DNA from: Ilyonectria destructans | Taxonomy: Eukaryota > Ascomycota > Sordariomycetes > Hypocreales > Nectriaceae | DNA length: 64,000 nt | Assembly (NCBI GenBank): GCA_020740775.1 | Contig: JAHEWK010000005.1 | Coordinates: 2,914,001-2,978,000, forward strand | Direction: 5' to 3' | Shown: positions 22,504 through 34,647 of the stretch, in pieces | How the letters are laid out: the number at the start of each line of letters is the position of its first letter | Numbering within the stretch: position 1 is the first letter of the stretch | Position numbers and translations under genes: made by a program | The notes under the pieces: generated by a model | Told to the model about the DNA's origin: nothing | Database searches by the model: none | Seen by the model: only the letters and a program-made list of their open reading frames with translations

Positions 22504-24939
22504 CAGCATCGTTACAATTGAGGCTGGCCCAAATCAAAAACGTGGGTGGAGAATGGTTGCATGCTGTCACGAGTTGAGTCATGTTTGCACTGACCGGGAT
22601 AACGGTGGTTGGTGGCATGGTTGATGATGGAATTGGATATTTTAATGCAACTGTTTCAAACTTTGTGCCTCTTGACTTTATGTGATGAGGAAGCTGTATA
22701 TCTACGTTGGGTTGAAAGGCCACCGTCGCTCGTTTACTTCGCCAAATGACCATGCTATAGCAGGGCTATAGGACTCCTGAGCTTTTGCTATCTCACTCTA
22801 GCTCGACAATGCGCCATATCTCACCACTTCTTGCTTTCTTTTAATCTGAATTAGCAACTTCGTTGGCATCCTCGGGTTTCCGCCTTCATTTTGGGTGACA
22901 AAGTAAGCCCCGGTACCTAAAACATCTTGTGCTTACGAACTCACTAGGAGCTGCGCAGGTGTCGGATTCTTGAATGGACTAAGAGGAGAATCGCCAGTGG
23001 TAACCTTAGTCCCCTTTATCAGGGTATACATCCAACAGCAGGCCGTATCACCTGACAACGTCCCAATTCAAACCGAGTCCAGGCGAGGTCCAGAGAACCT
23101 ACACACCAACTAGCGGAGACCTCAACTTGTGTTATAGTTTAGACGGTGGTAATTCTACTTTCCCTATGTGAGTGACGTTCGAGTGGCTGATTTCCATCCC
23201 GTGATGTATTTTGTACGGCCTCAAGTGTGCAGTCTGGAATTTAAAATCCGGCTGAATAGGCTCATCTTTAAATTAAAGAAAGACCTCGGCGAGTGTGGTT
23301 TACTTCTCACATCACTGAAGTGTCCCAATAGAGATGGATCGTAGAAGAAGGCCATATTCCATCTCTCAACTATCGCCTGGAAACGACCATCAACCTGGTG
23401 TATAGTTACTTGTTACGGTCGGGGGGATTGAGCCCGTGACTAGGCCTATCTCACTTTCACTTCTACCAGTAAACGTAGGAGCGGCACTTGCAGGAGCGAC
23501 GCGCTCCCAATACCCCTAGGATAGACACGGATCCACACATACGCGGATCATCACATCCCATCCTCAACATCCAGGTAGTACTCTCTCCCGCAAAACAACC
23601 TCCTTCTAGCCCATCATTCAGCTAACATAGTTGGAATTGGAGTTGTATCCTGTCGGTGTAAAAGGCTTCAGTATAGACTAAACGAATTTATAAAGTATGC
23701 CGTGGCACTTCGTACTGCAAAGACTTGCATATGGGCGATTCGACACTCCACCGACTCAGGATAGGACAAGACCAATCTGACGTGGCAGGAAAATGGAGAA
23801 TCTAGGCTTCTACCGTTTTTAAATGACATTTCTACAGCGCCAAGGATTGAAAGCTCGGGGTCTTCTTGATCGCTCACAAATACTTGGAGCATCCGATGTT
23901 TTCTAGATTCCACGACGGACCAAGCATTGTCTCTGCTTCTCGCAATTTCTTCTAAGAGAGGTGAGACAAATATGAACGTCGGAAAAGAATAATGGAGAGC
24001 TTGAATACCTGAAAACCCTCGGAATATTCCATTGGCCGTGACGAGGACGGCATATCGTTGGTGAAAACATCAGTAGCCATTTGGGTGCCCGGGTTTGAGA
24101 CTTTGGAGTCCGCAAGAGTATGAAATTTGGTAATCAGGTCTCTCACATCCTGACCAATGCTGTCAGATAGCCATAGAGTGTTTTTGCTTGTGTCAGACAC
24201 AAGCAAGAAGGTGTATGAGGTATGCGTGGGTCACTACACAATTAGTTTTTGCATTAGCGTCAGCTTCGGGCATGGGCTTGGCATTTTGGGGCTTTGCTTG
24301 GATTCGGGTTCGGGCTCACGGCTCTCTGTGTGGATCTCTCGGGTTCATACTTGTACTTCGGTCAAAGCACGGCCTTGCACAGAAAGTAAGCTGACAATAC
24401 GTTGGACTATCGAGCAAGGCGGTACGAAACTCTCCCAGGGTTCTAGCTCTTACCAAGGCTGGCCTAGCCTACACATAGGCTGCATTTGGAGTGCAAATAG
24501 CCCCCACCTAGCGAGCCCGAACGAAGCCGAAGCCGAAGCCCGCGCGTAGTGGAAACCGAAGCCCGGCCTAGGACAAGCAACGCAACTCAGAACCATGTCC
24601 GTAGTACGTATCTAGTATGTAGGTAAACACAAGCTGAAGCCGAGTAACTTGGATCATACTGCACATGAGTCCGGACCCATATTGACCCGAATATCGGAGA
24701 CGTCATTCGTTAAATCAGACGGACGAGCTGCGCCAACCACCCTTGAGACCCCGGATCTTGAAATTCCTGGACATTCAGTTCTTCCATCTCGATTTCATTA
24801 TCACATCTTATCTCTTACCACTAAGCGCGATAAGCTTCTGCAGCTTGGGACACGAAGCATTTCTACATTCTCCTACGCCTTCCGCTTCCCTCTTCAGCAA
24901 CTCCTAAGAATCTCCGCTATCGGAAAGCACTGGCTCATA
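22504..24939. other. long gene-free region
   Basis: About 2.4 kb. I see no domain-bearing frame on either strand. The stretch 24250-24560 is rich in GGGCTTCGG/GCCGAAGC-like words (GCCGAAGCCGAAGCC near 24525), which suggests a degenerate simple repeat. The right end holds the FAH-gene promoter. It may contain old transposon remains that I cannot identify by eye. Confidence 0.45.
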
Positions 24940-26062
24940 ATGGCTCCTTTTGCAAGCCTTTTCCGCTTTCGAGATGAGCAGGGAGTCATTCGGTATGGCG
25001 AGGCTGGGGCAGCCGAGACCCATACCAAAGAGACCCTCACCGGCCGTCTTGTTCCCATCTTCAGGGGCAACAATCCTTGGGATGATGATTTTGTTTTGAC
25101 GGAGGAACAGTGTAGAGTTTCAGAGGCATGATACCAATTTTTCTTACTGTTCAATTTCTGTTGGTGATCCTCACTAAGACGGGTCGGAAATCAGGTTCTT
25201 TGTCCACTACCGCACACACCAATCTTCCTTTGTGTTGGTCTAAACTACAAGCAACACGCAGACGAAGCCAAGGTACAGTTATTCCCATGTACAGCGTTTC
25301 CAATATCAGGACACTGACTGGCCAGATGTCCTATGGAAACCATCCGATCATTTTCACTAAACCTGCAGGTAAGGTTCACCCCCTTCACGAAAGGGGCAAG
25401 GCCGGAGGCTCACCTACACTTGGCAGACGCACTTGCGGGACCCTTCGAGGATATTCCAGTTCATCCGGAATGTTTTTCAATGGATTACGAGGTACCAAGC
25501 TCCCTCCCTGTCTGTATCATAAGAACAGTTGCTGCTGGTCTAGATGCCCCAGGTTAACCCTTTTGTGGTGTAGGCGGAACTATGCGTCGTCCTTAGCAAG
25601 GACTGCAAAAATCTGAAAGCGTCAGATGACGTATCTGACTATATTCTGGGATACACCGCTGGAAACGACGTCTCGTCCCGGTATTGGCAGATGCCCGAGC
25701 GCTCAGGGAATCAGCACGGCAGTGCTAAGTCATTTGACAAGTTCGCACCAATCGGACCAGTCATCACCTCGACTAGTATTATTCCGGATCCGGAACAGCT
25801 TCAGATGGAATGTTTCGTCAATGGGGAAAAGAGGCAGTCAACCCGTGTTGATGACCTCATTTTCGGCATTCCCTCAATACTCCAGCATCTAAGCCGGGGC
25901 GCAACATTGCGCAAGGGCACGGTCATTATGACAGGGACTCCAAGCGGCGTCGCGGCTTTCATGAAACCGCCGGCGTGGCTGCAAAATGGAGACGTGGTGG
26001 AAGTTAGAATCGACAAGATTGGTTCTATTAGAAACCGCCTTGTATTTGAGAACGAATCCTGA
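24940..26062 (+). CDS. fumarylacetoacetate hydrolase (FAH) family protein
   Basis: Five exons: 24940-25125, 25195-25272, 25326-25368, 25427-25491 and 25574-26062; 286 residues. Landmarks are MAPFASLFRFRDEQGVIRYG, PIFLCVGLNYKQHADEA, HPIIFTKPA, FSMDYEAELCVVLSKDCKN, VSDYILGYTAGNDVSSRYWQ, FDKFAPIGP and GTVIMTGTPSGVA. These are the standard FAH-fold blocks of FAHD1/FAHD2-like C-C hydrolases or decarboxylases, including the metal-binding Glu of DYE-AEL. Intron 1 is best read as a rare GC-AG intron (donor GCATGA at 25126), because only that border joins CRVSE to VLCPLPHTP in frame. The other introns are GT-AG. The convergent FAD hydroxylase next door suggests a role late in an aromatic ring-cleavage route, such as fumarylpyruvate or maleylpyruvate-type products (inference). 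Confidence 0.85.
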
Positions 26063-26724
26063 CGTCAGTCACGGGAGAGTGTAAGGGGCCACGCCGTGAG
26101 AGCTGAGAGCACATCGTCTCCATTTTTCTCTAGTGTCCGGGACAGAACGACAGTCGCAAGGGAATCGGTGAACAAAATGGAAGCCCACGCTTTGCTGGAT
26201 GTATTTGTCACGTCCACCGGCTATCCAGACCTCTGTTATCACGGAATGTTTGCTTTCCCCTTTCAGCTAGTACTTCTAAAACCTTATTACGGTCACGACA
26301 AGGATAAGACTATCTAGGTATATAGAGACTTTCTAGAGCCCTCATTCTAGTCAGAAATCAAGAGCTTCTACGCACATATGTCTTGATGCACCTTTCCTAT
26401 CAGATACAACAATATTTTAGTCATCTAGCGCTCTCAAGGAAGCCCGCATATAAACTTCATTTAAGAAGTTTCAAGTGTAATGCTGCAATCATGGGAAAAG
26501 TTGCATTGCAGTCATAAAGGTCGAATGTGATAAGCGTACAGACAACGAAACGCTATGCAAACCAGACAGCGATCAATATTGGACTCATGAGACACATCAG
26601 TTGGGATTAACCTCCACTTGAGCGTTGATTTGCATACAGGTTATGTTGCATAATTTCCAATTCACTCTGTCCGGATCGACCTTGTCCATAAGCAATATTG
26701 ACGGAATTTCACCATGCCTACGCC
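26063..26724. other. convergent intergenic region, FAH / FAD hydroxylase
   Basis: AT-rich 660 bp containing both 3' ends. No gene was seen. Confidence 0.55.
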
Positions 26725-28633
26725 TCATTTCTGGAATTCACCCATCCTCTCCAAGCTAAAGTCATCAACCTGCGTCATCACTCTCTCGCTAGCGGTGAAT
26801 GACTCGTTTGGTTTGACCACATCTCCACCTTCCTCGTCGAGTTTCGCATCAATTCTGCCAGTAACGGTGTGCAGAACATACTCGGCAGTTATCAAGGAAT
26901 CGAGCTCATCTCCCCTCCAGGCAACATGCTGATCCGGACGGATCAAGACAAGGCATCTTTCGTATAGTTTCTTAGCATGTTTCTCGCCTGCGAGGTTGAC
27001 GTGAGCCAGAGGAATTGATAGTCGCTCTGCCGCTGTGATGAGTGAATTTTGTCCCACATCTCTGTCAGAAAAGACCAAGAGAGTCCAGTGTGCTCCAAAC
27101 ATGTCAAAGATGGGCATGCCGTCGGATAGGAAGACGTGTGGTGGTCGACTGCCAGGCCAGGTGGTAGGAGTGTACCGACGTGGAGTCCATGAAGGTTCGA
27201 CGCCATCAGCATCCTGGCGGAGAATTACAGGCGATGTGTACCTGTAACCCATCTCGATGCCAAAGTCCTTGTTTTCGCCATCATGGCTTTGGTAGTATTC
27301 ATGAATCTCACGACGAAGTCTGCGGCCTTCCTCTGTGTCGTGGTCCACGCGGCGCGGGTCTCCACCACTCAACAGCTCCTTGAGTTGCCCATGGACCTCA
27401 AAGTGGACGCCGGAACGCTCTACGTTCCGAAGGGCCACAGGTTTCCGTTCTACCTCGTAAGACTTTAGCAAAGTGCCTCCAGCTTGGCGGTTGATAACTG
27501 CGGAAAGCTTCCAACCCAAGTCAAAAGCATCGCATATGCCTAGGTTCATGCCATAGCCGCCCGTCGGGATATTTTGGTGTGCTGCGTCACCGGCGATGAA
27601 TACGCGCTGGTTAGGGCTGCTCCATGTCCTTGCAACAGCGATATTGGGTCTCCAGACAGAGCGCACTAAGATCTCGTCGATTTGTATTTCGTACTTGCCA
27701 TAAAGGCCACCCAATACCCTGTACACAGCTTCGTGAGAATCTATTTTCTCAGGTTCAGCATCGACAGGCATGAAGAGATGCGTGGTCCATGTATCCGCTT
27801 CATCCTGGGATATGATGGCACCTTCGAAGCCACCGGATTCACCGAGGAGGAAAATATGCCAGAATCTTCCTTGCTTATGTAGGCGTGTGAGATCGCGAGA
27901 TTTGAAGTGGATAAGAAGGGCGCATGAAGGCCTATGATATATCATTCCCGTCAGCATGATGATGTAGCTCTGGTAGTCATAGAAGTACTCACACTGGGAC
28001 CCCGTCCAATGGCAGGCCAAGCGACATCCGGACCTTGCTTGATGCGCCGTCGCAGCCCGCTACATAATCGGATCTCCAGACAGTTCTGACACCAGTGTCG
28101 ATATTTGTGACCACAGACTCGACGTGGCCACTTTCCTCCTTTACAGATTCGACTTTGTGGCCATAGCGAAGGTCGATGTGTTCGTCTTTCTCGCAGATTG
28201 CCTTAAGCCATTTCTCAAAAATTGCCTGAGAGAGGCGCTGCCATGGCTCCAGTGGGAGGCTGCCATCATTATTCTCTTGAATCTGTTTGCGAAACTTGTC
28301 GACACCGGGCAGCTCCCACGCGGTGATTGGTGTTTGTGCAGCGAGCCCTGTCGATATGAGGACATTCTGGTCGATGTGGGCGGGAACGCCCTGTTTGCGC
28401 AAATCATCAGCGAGGCCCAACTTGCGAAAAAGCTCCATAGACCGTGAATTCGTGAGATCCATTTTGGGCCAGCTAGTGGTAGTCTTGTTGCGCTCGAACA
28501 GAACAGATTTGACTCCGTTGAAAGATAAGACTTGTGCCAGGATGAGTCCTACTGGGCCACCTCCCGCAATAACAACGGTTCCTCCAGGAACGACTTGGAC
28601 GCTCTCGTGGAGATTTTTGCTGTTTTGGGCCAT
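26725..28633 (-). CDS. FAD-dependent aromatic hydroxylase (PheA/TfdB class)
   Basis: Two exons, 28633-27993 and 27931-26725, with a 61-nt intron (GTGAGT to CATAG); 615 residues, start MAQNSKNLHESVQ. The frame is open a further 21 codons upstream. FAD-binding motifs are in order: GGGPVGLILAQVL with FER (about 24-48), the DG motif GCDGASSKVR (about 201-210) and the GD motif VFIAGDAAHQNIPTGGYGMN (about 330-350). The C-terminal third has a thioredoxin-like dimerisation domain (HWTLLVFSDRD, LVLIRPDQHVAWR) as in phenol 2-monooxygenase and polyketide hydroxylases. It should use NAD(P)H and O2 to hydroxylate an aromatic substrate. No signal peptide. The tail-to-tail FAH hydrolase supports aromatic catabolism; a role in aromatic polyketide tailoring is the main alternative. 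Confidence 0.9.
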
Positions 28634-29588
28634 CTTGACTATGGTGAACTGCTGAAGAAGCACCTCTATAATGAGTGTAGCATAAAGTAAAACCAAGTGA
28701 GCTTTTAGGAGCGTGGGACGAAGTAGTTACACATGACAGGGCTTTAATAAGATGTCCCAGCCCTCTCTTCTACATGGCTATATATAGTTTTGCTTATTAT
28801 CTAATCGATCACTACAAGAAATTGCCTCAGTCTCGTACATCAGTCTGAGCCCGACGCCGCCGCCTTGCCTAATGTAGTTATCACGGAACCCGAAGTCAAA
28901 GGCCGAAACCTGGAGTAGCTCCATCCCCGCGCATCTCGCGCTTTTAAAGCGGGTAGCGCACGACCATAGTTCGGGCAGTGAGAAATGAAGCCGACCCCGA
29001 GATGATCCTAGTCCGGAGTTAGACAGTACGCTGCTACAGCCGGCTCGAAAAGTTCCGGTCAATTCCGCCGACCCCACATCTGACATGACAACGTCCATTT
29101 GACGTCTTTATTTTCATCACCCCTAGCAGCGTGAATGGAAAACCGACCCCCAACTCCCTAAGAAGCATCGTAGCCCTCATAAGCAGACTAAAAGATTGTA
29201 TATTGTCACGGGCTGAGGCCTGGTATTTGGGCACGGGCTATGCTGTGTCGGTCCCGACCTAGCTAGGCGAGATTGACCTTCCCTTCTGAGAGCTCTGCTC
29301 TATACTTGTAAGCTACCCTTAGCTTAATTCCTTCTCCTTTCCTACTCCTTAGTCTTAGATAGACCAATCCACCACACTCCTTCGTTGAACAAACCCAGGG
29401 TCAGCCCTTCAAGATATAAAATCAGGTTGTTAAAAATATAGAAAGCATATAATTTTGGGCTGTTGCTAGAACGATGGTTTTTGTTTCAGAATACTCCTTA
29501 TCGCCCATTGTGACGGTCAACGCGTGTCTATTGCAACAGGCCTTGTCGCTTGTTACACCCATGTACGCCCAGTCTACTCTCACTATCA
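28634..29588. other. intergenic, FAD hydroxylase promoter side
   Basis: The left end must contain the hydroxylase promoter. No gene is supported. An adjoining minus-strand frame at 29589-29807 is listed separately. Confidence 0.45.
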
Positions 29589-29807
29589 CTAGAGGGCAGC
29601 TAGTCGCCTAAAAGCCTCGTTCTCCAATATCCTCAGACCGCGGTTCAGAGTCGTAATGTCCTTACTACCGGCCTTAAGCTGAGTGTCATACTTGCCCATG
29701 GCTATCTCGGCTAGGAACCGACCGAGGGGTTCCGTTGGACTAAGATTCCCCTTGGCCGCAAGTCTAATCGGCGGTGCTATGAATGGCATCCTCACACGAT
29801 ATAACAA
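29589..29807 (-). pseudogene. unidentified ORF fragment, possible gene relic
   Basis: A 72-codon frame containing PLGRFLAEIAMGKYDTQLKA and TLNRGLRILENEAFRRLAAL. It has protein-like composition and helix periodicity, but no clear start or partner exon. It overlaps the left edge of a CHAT-domain fragment on the opposite strand. I do not recognise it. It may be a fragment of a mobile element or of a decayed gene. Confidence 0.3.
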
Positions 29808-29847
29808 GGGCGGGTCGGGATGTAGGGCTTGATGGTGGCGCGGGTCA

Positions 29848-30067
29848 AATCAACAGTAGGAAACTGCTCAATGAGAGCGTCCGCCTAATCAGTGCATTTC
29901 AACTAGCAGGGTTTCGTCATGTCATTGGAACTCTATGGGAAGTTAATGATGAGCTTTGTGTTAATATGGCGAGGATTGCGTACGAGGGGATAAGAGATGG
30001 TGGCATGACGGATGAATCAGTGTGCCGGGGTCTCCACAACGCAACCAGACAACTTCGAGACCGTTAG
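29848..30067 (+). pseudogene. CHAT-domain (caspase-like) protein C-terminal relic
   Basis: About 73 codons ending in TAG, reading SRKLLNESVRLISAFQLAGF, RHVIGTLWEVND, ARIAYEGIRDGGMTDES and LHNATRQLRDR. This is the C-terminal end of the CHAT domain found in fungal TPR-CHAT proteins (peptidase clan CD); intact proteins are many hundreds of residues with TPRs and a His-Cys dyad upstream. Neither the dyad nor TPRs occur in any frame in the preceding kilobase, and no ATG suits, so this is a truncated remnant. Such genes are often in accessory, fast-turnover regions of fungal genomes. Confidence 0.72.
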
Positions 30068-32646
30068 CTCAATAGGCACCCAAACAAAAGATTAGGAAGT
30101 GGAGCCATTGCGAAGGGAGAGGTTAGGTTGGACGCAAAATCAGGCGATGAGAGATGACCGAGAGATGCTTTACTAGACAACGAGGACAAAGATGACTATA
30201 GCAAGGGGACGGATTCGCTGTATTGGGTTCCCTAGGTTCATTTTGGCGTGTAATTTATATGTCCTTGCTTGAGGATATGCAGTGAACTTGTATAATCTGA
30301 CTTGGTCTCATTTAATATACTCGGATATGTCGACGCAATGCGAAGCGCATACAATGATCGCAAGCAACTTTGGTGCCTTTCCTAGCACCAGAAAGTTCGG
30401 TAGCTGAGACACGTCATTCTTCTAATTACTAGCTCTCGATGAGAGAATGTTCCTTGGCTGCTGTCTGGAGTATTAATAGGCCAGAAAGCCAGAGAGGGCC
30501 TTGTCGCTGCATATTAGTTTCAGGTGATTGGATGCACAAGGACTGCGCTGCCAAAATGTAGCTGATTCGAGTCCATGAGGCGAAAAGACGCCATACCGCT
30601 TTTGAGGGTGGTCTCGCGGTCCAGAACATGACTCGCAGGGAAGGGCTACTTGATGTTTTGCGCGCGTCAGCAGATCTGGTGTGATAGTCTAGCCAAAAGC
30701 AACACCTGCCTCAGCCCTAAAGGGCCGATTTTGAGTTCTTGGCTCTGACCAGTTCGTCCGGTGAACCAACGGCCCGGCAAACTTGTCGGTAAATTGTCGA
30801 TGGCGACCTGCATGTGAATGGGTTTGTGTCGCGTGGGGGCGTCCCCTAACCCCTTAGAGCTTGGCGGGAACCGAATGGAACGTCTTGACTCTCGCACAGG
30901 GCTGAACGCGTGTTGCTCAAATGAACGTGGTAAGCGCCTCGGGGTTGTGTCTGGAGGTGGCTCGACTGATGTTCAATGATGGAGACTACCTACTTATGAG
31001 GTTCTTCTGCCAACCTGATGGCCAAGGTTTATGGAGGCAAAAGGAATGGCGACCGGGTCGAATCTTTGCTCTCCGACCGGAGAAGTTTGCTCACATTGTG
31101 CATTGTGCCGCCTTAGCGAGGTGGCTCGGAAGAAACGGACTTGGCAAAGATGCGACCAGCGCGGGCAGGGTTATGAGAACAGTTGATCGAGGCAAACGAA
31201 CGGTAAACAGGTGCGTGAATACGCTTAGTCTAAGATTGACGTAAAGGGCCTAGTAAACGCCATTGCCAAGAGGCTACGAACATACTACGTTGTACAAGGT
31301 AGCCCTTTTCTGGCGATTGCTCCAGCGCTAACATAGCGGGACATAACCTTGTTCGGCCGGAAAGTGATGGCTTCTGCACCCCATTGAGTCAATATTTGTG
31401 AAATGTCAATGCTTCGCGTGGACTGAACAGACGCGCGTCCGAACTGGGTGTTCATCCGTGATAGACCACGACATCTCATATTTTGAAATGTGTTATTTGT
31501 GGATACTGAGAGCTTATGCCTCTAATCACCACCAGGAGTCATGCAGTTGCAGATGGTAGTCTTTGGCCTTGCAAACCCGCGGGGGATATAATCCGATGAG
31601 TACTTAGTCACACATATGTAGAATCGAATGATTAGGTACTCGTGTGAGCTCACAGAAGATGTTTGTATGGACATTAACTATGTGATAATAGTTCATCCCA
31701 AGTAGCCCTGCAGTAAAATTCTGATCCCGGACGAGACACGAACTCGCTTGCCCGAGGTAATATGGTGAGACGACCGGGGTTGTGTGGGTTTTTAGCGCCG
31801 AGTGGGCAGATGACAGGAAGAACATGAACACATCCAACAAAGAATTGAGAAGCCATCGACAAGTGTTGCACAATAGATGATATACACGTAAGTGATGGCG
31901 TGTATCTGGAGCGATACTCGCACCCATGGCCCCAACTAGATCGTCAGTGGCAATTATTCCAGGCCGAGTCGCTTGCCGCGTCTGGAAATGTCGCGAGAAT
32001 AAATTATTGGGTCCGGCCGATCTAGGCTGTCTTTGGACATTTAACCAGCCCGCCATGATTGGGGAATTTAAACCTCTCACTCCACCGTGAAGATCCTTCG
32101 ACGAACTTTTTTATCTCGATCATCTGATAAGACAAGGCCTGGACCGCTGATCAACGGCGTTTTTGGGGCCATCTCCGGCGGATTCACCTGACAAAGGTGC
32201 CGATCTAGCGCCTATAGAGCCGTGCTTAAATCCAGTCTACTCCTCTCTGAGAAACACCGGCCGCGACGGCTCCACAGAACCTGGAACAGATCCTGCGAGA
32301 TGTAACCTTACGAGGAGGGAAATCCAACTTGGTGGCGCGCTTTCTCGTCCATCATATCCAATCTAGTACGTACTGGAGAGCCCGAAAGACTGGGACTGGT
32401 GGGAGACCGGAGCCTTAAGCCCGGATGATGGATACTACACACTTGCATGGTGTTAGGTTGCACCGACATCTCGTTGGCCGATTATCTTTCTCAGGGTCCA
32501 TTCGCCGAGCGCATCATGGCTCCTCCCATGATTTATAACCGCGTCGCCCGCCTCCAGATCGGCAGGCTTCCTTTGCCTGTCGTCCACCTGCAGCTGCAGC
32601 CTTCACCTTATCCAACCCGAGTATCCAATACCACCGAGGGCTCATC
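30068..32646. promoter_or_regulatory. gene-free region ending in the siderophore-transporter promoter
   Basis: About 2.6 kb. Frames such as 30921-31244 show no family resemblance. The right end (from about 32100) is the promoter of the siderophore transporter and contains two adjacent GATA motifs, listed separately. Confidence 0.5.
32110..32130. promoter_or_regulatory. paired GATA sites; SreA-type iron-repressor motif
   Basis: ATCTGATAA at 32122-32130 matches the ATCWGATAA consensus reported for the fungal iron-regulatory GATA factor SreA (HapX also acts at such promoters). An inverted AGATAA core lies immediately upstream (TTATCT at 32111-32116). The pair is about 515 bp upstream of the ATG of a siderophore transporter, the expected kind of target. 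Function is inferred; single 9-mers can occur by chance. Confidence 0.55.
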
Positions 32647-34647
32647 ATGGCCAACATCAACTCCATGACGCAGCCCGTCGCCGAGGTCAACCCCAGCGTC
32701 ACGGCCGAGATCGAGAAGCAGCTAGCCAATGAGAACATTGACGTGCACGATGATGAGAAGCCACAGATTAGTGATGAGGACCTCAACAAACAGGATGGCG
32801 TCAAGCGAGTCGAGGCCATCACCACCGTGTGGAACAACCAGGTGCTCATTGTCATGTTTGTCCTGTAAGTACAATGCTTTGTGTTTTGTCCTGATCAGTT
32901 ACTAACAATGAACCAGCCTCTACCTTGTCTCTTTCACCGACCAGCTCCTGCAGTCAGTCCAGGGCAGTCTCGTCGCCTACATCACCTCTTCCTTCAGCCA
33001 GCACGGTCTCCTAGCCACCACCAGCATTGTCGCCACCATCATGGGAGGCGTTTGCAACCTGACTATTGCCAAGGTCATTGATATCTGGGGCCGCGTCGAA
33101 GGTTTCCTGTTCATGCTCCTCCTTGTAACCATTGGCATGATCATGAAGGCCACCTCCTACAACGTAGAGATGTACGCCGCCGCCCACACCCTCTACTGGG
33201 TTGGCCATTTGGGCTTGGGATACATCATCACCATCATCCTTGCTGACATTACGAGTCTCCGAAACCGAATGATCCTGTTTGGATTGAACTCGACTCCCAT
33301 CATCGCCACCACATTTGCTGGTCCCAAGATTGCCGATCTGTTCTACACAAACGTCAACTTCCGTTGGGCTTTTGGTGCCTTTTTGATCATCCAGATCGTC
33401 TTTTGCATCCCTGTAGCCATCATCTTCCTCTGGAGCAAGCGAAAGGCCGTCGCTCGAGGCATTTACCCCATGAGGGTTGAGAACCGCACTTTTGTGGAAT
33501 CCGTCAAGTACTACTTCGTCCAATTCGATGGTATGCATACAGGCCTCGTTTATTCGGTGTGAAGTCCCACTAACATTACTCAAGTCGTCGGCATGTTCCT
33601 AACAGTCTTCGGATTTTCACTACTCCTCTTGCCCTTCAGTCTGGTCTTCTACGCACCTAACGGCTGGAAGACTGGGTACATCATTGCCATGATCGTCCTC
33701 GGAGTTGTCCTGCTGGCTGCATTCGCAGTCTGGGAGAAGTACTTCTCGCCCGTGCCTTACATTCCATTCAAGTTCCTCAAGGATCGCACCATTCTCGGTG
33801 CTTGCCTTGTCTACGGACTCATGTTCTGCTCGATCTTGTGAGTATCTGCTATTTTACTACGAGCTATCACATTGTTTCATTTGCTGACAGTCAACCAACT
33901 AGCTGCTGGGATACATACTACTACTCCTACCTCCAGGTCGTTCACGGCCTCACCATCACTACTTCTGGTTATGTGCTGAACTCTTTCTCCCTAATGTCTT
34001 CTTTCCTCGGTCCCTTTATTGGAATGTAAGCTCCCTACTCCATCTCCAGTCATTAGCCTGCTCTAACATTTGACAGCGGCATTCGCTACCTCGGAACATT
34101 TAAGTGGCCCTCATTTGCCATGCTGCCCTTCGCTGCCCTAGGTGTCGGTCTGCTCATCAAATTCCGAACCGCAGACTCCGACGTTGGCTACCTCGTCATG
34201 TGCCAACTGTTCAACGGTGTCTACAGCGGCGTCTGGGCTCTCACTGCCCAGCTCGCCATCATGGCTTCCGTAACGCATCAGGAGATCGCTGTCTCTATTG
34301 CTCTATTCGGCCTCTTCGGTTCCATCGGAGCCGCTATGGGATATGCTATTGCTGGTGGCTTGTGGACCAACATTTTCCCCGAGCAGCTGCTTGCCAGGCT
34401 ACCCGACGACGCCAAGGACCAGATGGCTACAATCTACGGCGATATTACTGTGCAGATGTCTTACCCGGTTGGCAGCGACATTCGAAATGCCATCAATGAC
34501 GCTTACTCGGACGTTCAACGAAAAATGGTCATCACCGGTATTTGCTTCATCCCGCTCTGCCTTGGCTGCATTTTGATGTGGAAAAACATCAACGTTAGAA
34601 AGTTGGAAGAGAGGGAGGGCAAGCAGACCAAGGGTACCGTTTGGTAA
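32647..34647 (+). CDS. MFS siderophore-iron transporter (Mir/Arn/Sit family)
   Basis: Five exons: 32647-32864, 32917-33530, 33585-33837, 33903-34025 and 34077-34647; about 592 residues. The acidic N-tail (1-65) is followed by about 14 membrane segments. Landmarks are YLVSFTDQLLQSVQGSLVAY, MGGVCNLTIAKVIDIWGRVE, LGYIITIILADITSLRNR, PKIADLFY, RWAFGAFLI, YYYSYLQVVHGLT and FNGVYSGVWALTAQ. This is the fungal siderophore:H+ symporter family (MirB, Arn1-4), which imports ferri-siderophores across the plasma membrane. The start of exon 4 is uncertain: CAG at 33890 or TAG at 33902 both keep frame, a 12-nt choice. I chose the second because it fits the family spacing before CWDTYYYS. Iron regulation is suggested by the upstream GATA pair. 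Confidence 0.9.
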
